This document shows, in pieces, positions 33,601 to 44,719 of a stretch of DNA of 64,000 nucleotides. The notes under the pieces were generated by a model. The model ran no database searches. It was not told the DNA's origin and worked only from the letters and a program-made list of their open reading frames with translations. Positions within the stretch are counted from its first letter, which is position 1. Each line of letters begins with the position of its first letter. The position numbers and the translations under genes were made by a program. The stretch covers positions 25,069,745 to 25,133,744 of the forward strand of contig CM052357.1 of assembly GCA_028551475.1 (NCBI GenBank), written 5' to 3'. The stretch is from Casuarina equisetifolia (lineage: Eukaryota > Streptophyta > Magnoliopsida > Fagales > Casuarinaceae).

Positions 33601-36600
33601 GCAGTCGAGTTACAACAACTCTGCCACTGGAGGTGGTTGAAAGAAGTATTTTTGGTTTGAGTAAATCTAGTTTTCAAGATTTCCTTTTAACTCATTGGGA
33701 GGAATCACCCTTTCTCATCGAAAGACTTTCAAGCACTTTAAATGAGGGTGGCAATGTTTTCAGTTCATTTGCACATTCTTTATGCTCCACTGAAACGGTT
33801 CCTTCCTTCCTTTCTTCAATCCTTCGGAATTTAGTTTCTTGTTTTCCTATAGCTTCTGATGAATTAGACATCCTTAGTTTTCTAAAGGATGTTGAAAATA
33901 AATTAGGTTGTCCTATACTCTATCAGCAGGACATACGGGTGTTGAGAACAGAAAGCCAATTGAAAACAGAGGTGCATTTCTTTCAGGAGAGTTTGGACTC
34001 TTGCTGCAATAAGGATTTTCACATCTTTAACATTGATGAGATTAGAAAATGTGAAGAAGCATATAAAGAGGGTTATACAGTTGCTGTTCGGGGAATGGAA
34101 TTCCGTTTTGACAGTATTGCTGCTATTGCAAATGGATTGGCATTTCTCTTTGGTCAACCATCTGTAGGTGTCAATATGTACTTGACACCACCTAATTCTC
34201 AGGGTTTGGTCCGCCACTTTGATGACCACTGTGTGTTTGTCTGCCAAATATTTGGCACTAAGCAATGGAGCATTTTTCCTCCGTCAGATGTCCAGTTACC
34301 TCGCCTTTATGATCCTCTTGGTAGCCTACATGGTGCACAAACTGAAGTCTCAGTGGCTGAGTGCAGGAAGATCTTGCTTAAGGAGGGTGACATTTTGTAT
34401 ATTCCCAGAGGTTTTCCTCATGAGGCATGTACAGATGGTGGTGGTCTCAATGGTTCTGCTGGATGTTCCTTGCACCTTACACTTGGCATTGAGGTTGAAC
34501 CACCTTTTGAGTAAGTAAGAAGTTAACTTTCTTTGGTTGTGATTTTCTTTTACAGTTGGTTCCATATCTGTTTACAGTTTCTTTCAACCCTTATGTGTTG
34601 GAAGTTGTGCCTTTTCTTGTGGGTATTTTACTTTCTGTTCTACTTTTCAAGTTGAGATTGATTGCTAAATTTCATGAGGTTGATTTGACATGTGACCATA
34701 ATACTTTATGAATTTATTTTTTTTTAATATACCCAGCTAGAAAAATTTATTCTATTGGGAACGATCATTGTAGGATATGCCATAACATCATAGTGTTCTA
34801 TTTACCCTATATGTTGTTGATGTGTTGTACATTGAACGATATGGTTCTTGAGAGATGTAAAATATGAACTAGCTTAACTTGTGAACTCGAAATGTGAAAA
34901 ATAGTTGGTAAAATCAAAGAAAATCAATGCGAATCATGTGCACTAACAGTCAATAATTTGACTATTCAATTGGTTAGTCCTTTGACAATATATTTGTTTA
35001 TCTGTTGTTTTAGCTGGCGAGCTCTTTACCAATTGGTGCTTGTTACTCTTAGTAGAATGAGTTTCATGTTGAGAATGTGAGGGATATGTTGCAAGTGCAC
35101 GTGTAACCTATCAATAAACCAAAAAATTTGTTTCCTAGTTAATATCTTGACTGAGAATAATATGGATGAAAGGTCAACCTATCCATATCATGACTCAATT
35201 TAATCCAATCCGTCTAGTTAATATAATGTCATACTACCATGCTGGCATGGCCTGGCAATTCTTTTGATTGAAGTCTGCTGATACAATTATAAACTATTAT
35301 TTGTTAGCTGGACTAAAAGATGAAGCTAGGTATCAAGCTTCATTAATTGAAGCAATTAGGACTTCATGATATTTATCTTTTGTTTATTTATTTTGTTTTT
35401 CTTTCTTTTTGGCCAACATTTAGGTATGTGGAGTGAGATATTAAATTGCTGTCAATGCTCTCTTGATCAGTGTGGCATAATAGTCTCCAATGTTTATCTT
35501 ATAGGAACATCGTTTATTTACTATTGATCAGAGGCTTAGATTGTATAACAAAAACTTTGGTCTCTTTCTGGGGAAGAATAAACACAAATTCAATATCTGT
35601 TGATATATATATGTACACACATATATTTTACATCTCATAAATACATTTTGGTCTCTATTAATTTCTGTTGAGGAGAAAGTGTAATAGATTGTATAACAAT
35701 AACTTTTTGGTTCGTAGTAATACCCTTGCTGTGGTTATGTGCTTTAATGTTCCACTTTGTGGATCATATAAGATAAATTTATATTTTATCCATGGGTGAA
35801 GATTTAAACTTTTCATTACACCTTAGTCCCCTCTCTTGCCAGCTCTGTTAGTGTCATTAATTTAAGTGGAAGGAGGGGTGTCTGTGCTAGTGCTTCTTCA
35901 CTGGAGTTTCGGTTTTTTCTTTGTTTCTGGGTGATAACCTTATCAAAGAATAATTTTGGGCTTCATATACCCAAGCTAAATCAGTGGCCGCTGACAGATG
36001 TTTTGGACTCCCATCAGGGACATTGGCACTAATATAATGTTTGAGGCTTCTAATGAAAGAACTAAACTGTTTACGTTGAGACAGATCACGAGCATTTGCC
36101 AAGAGCATTCCAGACTACATTTGACAACAGTGCCACTTGCTAAACTGAGCGGATTTGCTGACAGGTTCTAAACATTGAGATGGTCCATGTGTACATAAAG
36201 CCTTTCTCTTGAATTCATCCCAAAATATCTCATGGTTTCCTTGACAAAGCACTTGGTATCAGATTTGTATATCCCTCAAGAGGGAGGAAACAAAACCAAC
36301 CCATTCCGATTTTGGTATGTCTTGGAATTGGGAAAATGGCTCATCTCTGTATTGTGCCAGAATTTAAACCAAATAGAAGTAGATCTCAGATGGGAAAGTG
36401 AGCTCTTTAAGCCGCAAGTTGATAAAGTGTAATTTCTCTAGTTAGATTTCATTCATCATATATCCCTGCGTATTATTCTTTAGTGGCTCATTATGTTGGA
36501 ATAATATGTTAGCTTTCAGAATAACTGATCAATGATTGTTGGCTTGAATTTGGTTGCGGTTCCCTATCTGTTTTCACCCCAATAGTTATCTCTGACTGAT

Positions 36601-38542
36601 ATCAATTCTAAGCCCATTGATCCACGAGGAGGACTTTGTTGGATTGGTCAGTCAAATTATTCATGGATTTCAGGTGATTTGACGTTCCAGCAAAACTGTC
36701 ATGTGTGACAATGTTGTCTTCCCACAAGTTTTTATGTTCTTGTTGGTACCAAATGCACTTGTTTAGTTCCTAATCATTACCTGTTATGCTTGCCACGAAC
36801 TCTAAGTGTATTAAAGTTTGAATTTGTTAATAGCATTGACAATCCTTCCATCCTCCAAAAGTCTGTTTCGTATATAAGTAATAGCCTCGTTAGACCAATT
36901 TCTGTTTGCCTTTCTGCTTTAAAAGTCCAGGTGTTCAAATCTCTCCAAAAAGTTCCATCTGGAGATTACTTTTGGATAGCCATCGATACACATTATTATT
37001 CATTTCAATGCTTGGGTTGATGTTATACGAATGATTGAGTGATATTGTTTAAAAAGTTGAGAACAGTGCATGTGGGCTGACCCACGCTCTTTACGAAATT
37101 ATATGACATGAAGATGTAGGTCTGTGATACAGAGAGACAGGATTTAGGACTAAAAAGTTGAAAACAATGCATGTGGGCTGAACCACATGATATCATGTAG
37201 TCAGGTATGTCTATGGGACAGGAGATGGGATTTCGGACCCAATGTCTCTGGAAATCTAAAAAAATAATATGGTAATAGATCAAGCATATCTAAGTTATCA
37301 AGTAGATGTTAAACATTTATCGGGATCTACCTCCATAGTAGATTGAAATGGTTACATTATTTGGACCCAGAGTCTCTGGATATCTAAATCTTGTCTTCTT
37401 CGAAAAGTAACATGGTAATATCAAGCATATCTGAGTTATCGAGTAGATTAAAATGGTCACGTATTTTGGCTGTGTTTTTCTGTGTGCCGGCAAATATGTT
37501 TCCTTTAGCAAAAGGTAATCTACCTGTAGTAGATTTCTAGCAGGCCACGAGAAAAGTTCACAAGACAAATGTCTATGATTCAAAGGAATGAAACAAGTCA
37601 ATTTAAGTTTTCTTCTGTGTTTGGCATGTTGAAATCGATAATCTTAGTGTTTCACTGAATGGTGTGGTCATAGTGTCTCAATTCGTTTTAGGCTGTCCAA
37701 TATTTTATCATGACTAACCATGATAAAGCCCAAAACAGAGTTCTTCAAAGTTGGAAGGTAGTGACTAATAAATAATGTCAGTTAGACGGACTCTGTTGGT
37801 GTTGCTAGTAAGCATTATGAAAATGTAAAGACAAGGCAAAATGATTAAGAGCTGGTTTAAATTTCAGATTGAACTTAAAGCTACTGTAGTTCTAATCGTA
37901 AAGTACACTTATCTTTTATTTTATTTGATCAGGTGGGAGGGATTTGCGCATGTTGCACTTTTTTGCTGGAACCAGTGCCACAAGAAACCTCATTATGCCT
38001 CTTGTGAGTCTGTGTTGGACGATCTTCAGATTATTTCTGTGAATCTCTTGCACGTTGCAATTGGGATATTAGGGGATTCTGATCCTACCTTCCGGAAGGC
38101 TTGCTTGGTTGCTGCAGTTCCTTTGCTGTCTGATACCGGATACTGGCTTGATCTGAATCAGAGAACCGTTTTAAGCCATTTGATTGAAAAAATCAATGCA
38201 GAGTCCAGCTTCTCGCAAGCCCTCAGAACCTTAGAAGTTGGAATTCAGAAAAATGAAGATCCCTTTCAACGAATCAGATGGCTTCGATTTCTCAAACTGA
38301 ATGAAGAAACCACCAAAGGTCGTCATCATTATTTATCATTTATGGAAGCGGGTAAGTTATTCTCTTTGTGCGTTAGACACAGAGAGAAGGTGGAAGCAGC
38401 TTTCATGCAATTGAAGGCTAGGTTTTGTGATGAGGCGGGATATGCAAATGTATTAGATACCTATAAAATGCTGCTTGACAAGTACAGGAAAGCCAGAATG
38501 CAGTATATGGATGGAATGATTTCACTGCAGTGTACATCGTGA
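30659..38542 (+). CDS. JmjC/NO66-MINA-type ribosomal oxygenase-like protein
   Basis: Four exons: 30659-30978, 31076-31309, 33251-34510 and 37933-38542 (TGA); every junction is phase 2 and GT..AG. CDS 2424 bp, 807 aa, longer than animal NO66 (about 640). The N-terminal 470 residues are helical and ARM-like (GLEIVGSASLFSLEMNERIALDE, AACNAVLDMSTTLAARQRLLE). The cupin follows: VRHFDDHCVFVCQIFGTKQW with iron ligands H507 and D509, third ligand H575 in YIPRGFPHEAC, and SLHLTLGIEV after it. The C-terminal 200 residues match the winged-helix/dimer region position. The family hydroxylates ribosomal-protein histidines and may demethylate histone lysines, using Fe(II) and 2-oxoglutarate in nucleus or nucleolus; the substrate here is unknown. 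The start ATG at 30659 is the first in a frame open to the donor. Confidence 0.88.
31310..33250 (+). other. Intron 2 of the NO66-like gene
   Basis: 1.94 kb, AT-rich, no coding signal. It holds a tandem duplication of about 155 bp (32549-32701 and 32710-32864, both starting CTTTT.TAAAAGAGAA.CATACTG and ending AGAGTCTT). Confidence 0.8.
34511..37932 (+). other. Intron 3 of the NO66-like gene
   Basis: 3.4 kb, the largest intron in the gene. It contains imperfect tandem repeats at 37048-37450 (AAAAGTTGA.AACA.TGCATGTGGGCTGA twice; GGACCCA.TGTCTCTGGA.ATCTAAA twice). A 73-codon minus-strand open frame (36108-35887) matches nothing I recognise. No transposon ends were found. Confidence 0.6.
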
Positions 38543-38578
38543 TTCTCTCTGTTATACAAAACGCTGATGATATGCGAT

Positions 38579-38627
38579 TTCTTTTTGTTCTTTTCTTTTT
38601 CTTTTTCTTTTTCTTTTTCTTTTTCTC
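38579..38627. repeat. (CTTTTT)n microsatellite in 3' UTR
   Basis: Tandem CTTTTT units about 40 bp after the NO66-like stop codon, in the transcribed 3' region. Confidence 0.9.
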
Positions 38628-38894
38628 TGACCAGACAATAAATTAAAAGTGCATTGAAATGGGTGAAAAAGCTTCATTTTCAGTCGTACGTATAGATGTA
38701 TTCCTTTTCTTGCCGGAAGAAGCACCTGTCATTTTCATTTCAAGCAATGGGTTTTTGCTTTTCCTAAATTCGTCGGGATGAGTGAAGGTTGAACTATATC
38801 ACTGCAAAATAAGCCTTGATCATTTCATTTAGATATACTAAAGCATGATAGTACATAACTTCATATTTCTTCGTATAAGCTGATTAGCACTCTC

Positions 38895-39396
38895 TCAAGG
38901 CTTAGGGTGTTTAGGCGTCGGAGTCGGATGTGTTGTCACCCCATGGTAATCGATGTGGTAGAAGACAGGGTCATCTGAATTTTCCTCGCTGCTTGTAGGT
39001 GGAATTGCTTCCGAACCTTCCTGGACAGATGATTCTTTCATCTCTTCATCAACCTGCATTTCAGAGAGCCAATAAGGCATCCTGTCTATGATTCAATTGT
39101 AGACTTCATTTCTCAGAATATGAGTTTAAGCTCTTGCAGATCCATGTTTTCCATGTAATGGGTCAGCAAGCCCTGCTGATAAATCCTCTGAAAACTAAAC
39201 CTTGAGAGGAACTTCTATACAAACTTACCTTCCTTATGTGGAATTTGTGTCCGTCGTGGCCAGCCAGCGTTCTTAGTTTCCTCATGGGCAGTCTTTCTGG
39301 GATTGAAACGAGGGAAGAAGAGGAGGAGATGCTGGTAGTTAACAGGCACAAAGCAGATGTGAGGAGACACAAGAATATGATATAAGAAGATTTCAT
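38895..39396 (-). CDS. Secreted peptide-hormone-like precursor
   Basis: Two minus-strand exons, 39396-39229 and 39053-38895 (TGA), with a phase-0 GT..AG intron: 327 bp, 108 aa. The N-terminus MKSSYIIFLCLLTSALCLLTTSISSSSS is a classic signal peptide. A basic stretch follows (PERLPMRKLRTLAGHDGHKFHIRK), then an acidic, Ser/Glu-rich spacer. The C-terminus is DDPVFYHI then DYHGVTTHPTPTPKHPKP (residues 91-108). Small size, signal peptide, acidic spacer, Asp-Tyr (tyrosine sulfation site) and a Pro/His-rich end are the layout of plant sulfated peptide precursors (PSY, RGF/GOLVEN, CIF). The 18-mer shares DY and spaced prolines with PSY1 but not the full consensus, so the family is not assigned. It is 350 bp beyond the convergent NO66-like gene. 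Confidence 0.75.
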
Positions 39397-40900
39397 GATT
39401 TATGTAGCTGAATCTGAACTTTCTATACTCTTGGAGAAAAAAATGGCTAGAAAGCCAAGTACATATAGAAGGGCATGGCAGTGAGAGAGAGAGAGAGAGA
39501 GTCTATTATTGCTCAAGCTGCCGGGGAAACATGTCTGAGCCCATGCCAATGGTTCTGCAGCTAATTTATTGAGGGACGTACCAAACACAGACCCAAAACT
39601 GTGAGGCCTGAAAGCAAGCTATGCCCCATGCTTTTTTAGACATTCAACTCTCTCGGGGGATTCCTGTAGTATCGTAGCGGAAGAGGTCATTTTCTCCTTG
39701 GGATTGTTCGGGCAGGAAAGAGGAAGAACTTGAGTTCACGTGAGCATCCCATGCTCAAAACCACTCATCGTTGAATCATTCATCCATGTTTTGTCTTCAT
39801 CAATAAGGACTAATTGGGTTAAGTCATCCTTTGCCTTCTGCCGACCCTCCCCTATCGCTATCTCTATCAGGAAGGCATGCTCAAGCTGCAGTGACAGAGG
39901 GTCCTGAGAATATATCTTTCTTATCGTATCAAATCTGCGTCACGAGTGCCAAACTTTTACCGCAGAGAAAAGTGAAATGAGATTTTGTTCCACTGTGTAG
40001 AATCCTAACTATGGCATGTGCCCCTTAGACAGTTGCAGGAGTAGCCAACTTTCATTGTTCTCTCATCAATGCCATGTTGACTTGGATACTGAATGATTGA
40101 ACTTCTGCAAAGGACGGCCTTTCCTCATGGAACACATGCTTCAACCCACCCTTCCGCTGGATCTAAGCTGGTAGATTCTCTCAAAGAGGTTTTGTGATCA
40201 TCCTTTTCAGGATGACTACCAGTTGGATAGGTTTCGCTCTTGGCTACTCAAAGACTATGACCTCCCTTTTACTGTCGTTCTCCAAAATATTAAGAATATC
40301 ATAGGTCTGAACTGCATATTGGTGAATTAGGTATAGTGGGCATCTTTCATCAGGACTCATATAGAGAAGCCCAAATACAACGACCTGTGAACCCCTTGAT
40401 CAACCGTACTCGAGCCCACTCAGAAAATTTAGCTGGCTGATAACTAAGCAAGCAAGGGGAAGCAACGTGTGCTAACCACAAAGGAGAACTCTGCGGTGAA
40501 AAATCTTGATCATCAGTTATACTTTCACTCAGGTCTTGATTCTGTGGCTTCTTTAATTTTGATTAAGCTAAAAGAAAGTAGATGAATAACTAAGGGATCT
40601 ATGAGTTACACTAAAGTAGTTTGAGATGAAAAATAGAAAAACAAAATGAAACAAGAACTCACCTGATCGTAACTCAGTGATATTTAGGATATAATTGATA
40701 TATTAGCACAAAATTAAAAAATAAAAATTAAAAAAAATTGGTTAGATGCAAGTGGATCTATAGAATCAAATATTGGACAAATGACATAATTGAACATTAT
40801 GGATAATGGCTGGTGACAAAGGAATACATTGAAAAAGAAAGTATCAATTATAAGTCATATCCTCACCAACTGCCAAAAACTGTCACAATCCACGTTATCT
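39397..40900. other. Intergenic, no gene recognised
   Basis: Upstream region of the peptide gene, with a (GA)n run at 39482-39500 about 90-100 bp before its start codon. The rest has no frame, repeat or RNA signature I can support. Confidence 0.6.
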
Positions 40901-41930
40901 ACGTTTGCATTAGTTTAGGGATAAAACCTTTATTAGATAGACATTCATAATACCTTCCTTCAAGGAGATCTTAATCAAAAAGCGTATATTTAGATTCCCC
41001 TTAGCTATGATGGCTTAGTTCTTACAAAGTTTGCACCTTGAAGAAATTATTATGTGGTTTGAAATAAGCATCATGTCAACAAAATGTGAAGTTTTTGCAC
41101 ACTTGATTGACTATGGTTTTCATTGGTGAAAATATGATTATTCCCTTTTTACCAAAGTAGTTGAGTTGCATCTGGTTGTTCTTTTAATTTTGATATTCTA
41201 ATTACAATAGTGATGACCTTTGGATGATAACTTTCTATCATATCTCCATTCCAAATTCCATATGAAAGACCTAAGTGAATTACAGTATTGTGGGGGATTG
41301 AACTCATTGGATCAATAGAGGGTATTTACTTAACCAATAAAAGTACACTGGAATTTGCCTCTAAATTTAGACTTTCCAGATCTAAACCCTTCATGATCCA
41401 TATGAACACAATTTGAAGCTCTATGATAGTATGTTGCCAATGAACAAAGAAGACAATCTTTTACTTGATGCTACATGGTGCCCCACATCAATGCATCTTC
41501 CTAGTCAATTCATACACAGTCCTAAGGTCTTCCATATGAAAGCTGTCATGAAGATCCGTTGTTATATTAAAGGCTCCCCAGGCCTAAAAACAAGCCACGG
41601 TGATTTATGAATCATCGGTTTCTGTGATTCTAATTAGGTAGGATGTTAACTGATGCGTCACTCTTTGACATGGTATTGTGTTACAATAGGCCATTTGTTG
41701 GTCTCTTGGAAAGGCAAAAAACAAACAAAATATCGGGTTATGACTTTTGCGATCTTACGAGATTACTTGGTTTCATGTCCTTTTGGAAGAACTTTAGGTA
41801 ACCCTTAAACACTTTACTTGGTGATTTAAGGATAGTAAGGTTACCATGCACATTGCAATTAATCTAGTATTCTATAAGCGCACTAAGTAGATTGAGATTA
41901 ATTGCGTTTTGTACTTTGTGTTTATAAGAC
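40900..41930 (+). mobile_element. Decayed Copia RT/RNase H fragment
   Basis: Plus-strand scraps in Copia order: LLTKFAP-type RT and LIDYGFHW..YDYSLFTK (about 41100-41160), SQFIHSPKVFHMKAVMKI.CYIKGSPGLK (about 41500-41590), LVSWKGKKQTKYRVMTFAILRDYLV (about 41695-41780) and DSKVTMHIAINLVFY.RTK.IEINC (about 41830-41900). Stops and shifts occur throughout. AT-rich DNA that may be the 3' LTR follows to about 42060. Confidence 0.75.
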
Positions 41931-42059
41931 TGAGGTTTGTATTGGCTTTTGGTAGTGTTGAAATTGGAGAACTTTTGTGAACTTTCTTGTAATTATTTCA
42001 TCAATTGAATAAACAATTGAGAATTGTCTAAACAATTGAGAATTGTTCTAGTCTGCCTT

Positions 42060-43626
42060 CTCATTTTGTTGGAATTTTAATTGTTTTCAAAGCTAATGCT
42101 CCACGTCCTGCCCTAAACCCTCAAAGTGGTGAACACTGGGCTCATGTTGAAGATTTGGGTTGACGACTGGAATCGTTAGGCATATTCAAAGGAGTCTATC
42201 AGAGGCCCACGGTTTCAAAATGGAGGAAAATCGTGTTCTTCTAATGAAATGCAATGCCAATGGCCAATGAGTTCTTAAACAGGTACCTCCACCCAGCTTT
42301 CCGGTCAGAAAGTTGGTGGTTAATCATAGCATTCCCACTTCTAACCTCTCCCCTTTTTAGACTTTACTTATCCCCTCTTTGGCCATACTCATGTCTTGAG
42401 TGGCTGTCATCACGATCGCCCATTCCGAAACCAGTAGGGGATTCCGCCCTCTCTGTGCTTTGTCAACTGATGATTGCCACGGAGCTAACAGTAAGTTCTC
42501 CTTTCCCTTTGACCGCTTGTGGTGGCTCTTCGCTGTTGTTGAATTTAGAGGTCTAATCTTTCAGGTCAAGTCCAGGAGTGGGAGGAAACGGAGGGATTGA
42601 CCATTTGGGGTAAATATGATTGAGCTGTGTACTGTTAGAGATGGAGATATGGTAAGCTAAGGCTATGCGTGTTAAATAACCTTAGCAGCGTCATCTATGC
42701 CCTTCAAGAGGGAATTGAACAGGCAGAGGACCTGTTGTTTATCATCCCATACTGAAGTTACTTGGTCTTTTCTGACCTTGACAATGTAACCGACCCCAAG
42801 AATTGATTCTTAGTTTTGAATGAATTCCTTCTGCGGAAAGAAAAAAGAAACAGACGAAGCGGCCTGTTTATCAAAGTAACCATTCATCATATTCTGCCGT
42901 TTCTAGTTGAATCTTCTCCATAGATGGTAACAGAAGTTCATCAATTCTGTCCGTCTGCATGAACAGGAACAAGAACAACGCGTGCATACCAGTACGGAGT
43001 CAAAAGGAGTGGTCTTCACGTACCATCATCGCTATTTTTTTTTTAAACTTTTTCCTGTCCGATAAGATTTCTCCCCAAACTCATCCCTTCTACCGACAAC
43101 GAATCACTTTTTGACACATATAATCTGCAGAAAAATCACCCCCTGAAACCCAAAATGAACTGTTCAAAGAAGGCCGATAATAACTCCTTTTTCTTCTTCT
43201 TTTCTCGACGTTAGGTAAGGAGATGTTTATTCTGAGATATGACCGAACACCATCATAGGAGAGTGTTTGAAGAATATGGAACGGTAGAAAGCAGACTCAA
43301 GAGGAAAATTCCATGGAATTTGTAAAGTCAAACATGCTACGGCATTGATGAAGCTTTGGTTTCCTAAGAGGAGTCACAATTCTAACGCATGCCTTTACTC
43401 TTCTCATATTATACTCTCTAGTTGTCATTACTACTGATTACCAAATATTACACAAACCGAATGAAATAAAGGCCAACCAATAACTGATTGAAACTGAATA
43501 CCCCAACATTAAATCTCTACCAGATCCTCTTCTTATTGCCCTTCAACTTTCCCATTTGACAATAATATTACTGTCTTCTCTCTCTCTCTCTCTCTCTTTC
43601 TCTTCCTCCCTCTTTCTCTCTACCGG
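42060..43626. other. Upstream region of the HD-Zip gene
   Basis: No gene recognised. A 100-codon frame at 42254-42556 has no family signature and is likely chance. A (CT)n tract at 43580-43606 and CT-rich DNA run right up to the HD-Zip start codon, as often seen in plant 5' UTRs. Confidence 0.55.
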
Positions 43627-44719
43627 ATGGAAGATCATGAAGCATGCAACACTAGGCTAAACCTTGGCCTTGGCTTGGGTGACCAGGTCGTGGGGAAGGA
43701 TGTATATGATCGGAAGGAAAAGCCGCCGGTTTGCTTGGACTTGACGTTTGCGCTTCGCACCAAAGAGGAAGCCCTAAACGTGGATCGTAAGGCAGGCAGA
43801 TCAACGTTCAGGAGTATCGACAGAGACGATGAGTACCGGAATCAGGATAATGATTCCGACAACAGCCAGAACAGGGACGGTGGGAGAAAGAAACTGAGGC
43901 TCACGAAAGATCAGTCCCTCTTGCTTGAGGAAAGCTTCAGGCTACACAGTACGCTTACTCAGGTAACTTTTTCCGGTGCTATACTTCCGTCCTTTATCTT
44001 ATTTTATTGTATATTCATCTGAAATATGTATTCGTATTCAAGATGACCCATTTGCTGATAACTGAGGGTATTGCAAAGCCAATATGCATGCTTCGTTGTA
44101 TCAGGGTATGACATAATTCTTGAGGTTCAATGAAGTTATCGCATGTAAAGTTGGACGTTCAAATCACAAATTTTATTTATTGTATTTATTGAATTCTTAT
44201 TAAATAGTTCCTGCTTTTTGAGAGAATAACTGACGGTTATTGATAAAAACATGCAGGTACAGAAACAGGCACTTGCTGGGCAGTTGAATCTGCAACCCAG
44301 ACAAGTGGAAGTTTGGTTTCAAAACAAAAGAGCAAGGTAATTGTTCATTAATGAGTTTTTGCATCCTTTTTTGCTGCATCTTTTTCCCTCTCTTTTTTCT
44401 TTCTGCAATCATTTGACAAGAAAGAAATCACCACTGCAGAAACAAGCTAAAGCAAACAGAAGTAGACTGTGAATTTCTGAAGAAATGCTGTGGAAGTCTA
44501 AGGGACGAGAACAGAAGATTGAAGAGAGAGTTGCAGGAGCTGCGATCTCTAAAAGCTGGAGTATCGCCCTTGTATATTCAACTCCCTAAGGCTGCGACGC
44601 TAAGAATGTGCCCCGCGTGCGAGAAAATCATAAAAGCAAACGAAGGGAAGAACGCAGATGTCTCGGATGTGGTCCGGAAGAATAAGAAATTGCAAAGTGG
44701 GTTTGATGGCACAAACTGA
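43627..44719 (+). CDS. HD-Zip class II transcription factor
   Basis: Three exons, 43627-43962, 44257-44336 and 44440-44719 (TGA); 696 bp, 231 aa. An N-terminal EAR-type repression motif LNLGLGL (residues 11-17) is followed by an acidic Asp/Asn stretch and the homeodomain (about 86-142): [18 protein letters not shown], then helix 3 [13 protein letters not shown] with N135. The leucine zipper starts at once ([14 protein letters not shown]..., about 142-180), and a CPACE motif at 196-200 is the redox-sensitive CPxCE hallmark of class II. Such proteins are nuclear repressors binding CAAT(G/C)ATTG-type palindromes, often in shade and auxin responses. The EAR plus short length points to the HAT/ATHB17-like side. 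Helix 3 has NKRAR where plant members usually have NRRAR, a conservative change. Confidence 0.93.

Noticed and set aside
33903..34265. 120-codon minus-strand frame
   Set aside because: Antisense shadow of the NO66-like cupin exon.
42254..42556. 100-codon frame upstream of the HD-Zip gene
   Set aside because: Low-complexity, Leu/Ser-rich translation with no family match and no splice partner.
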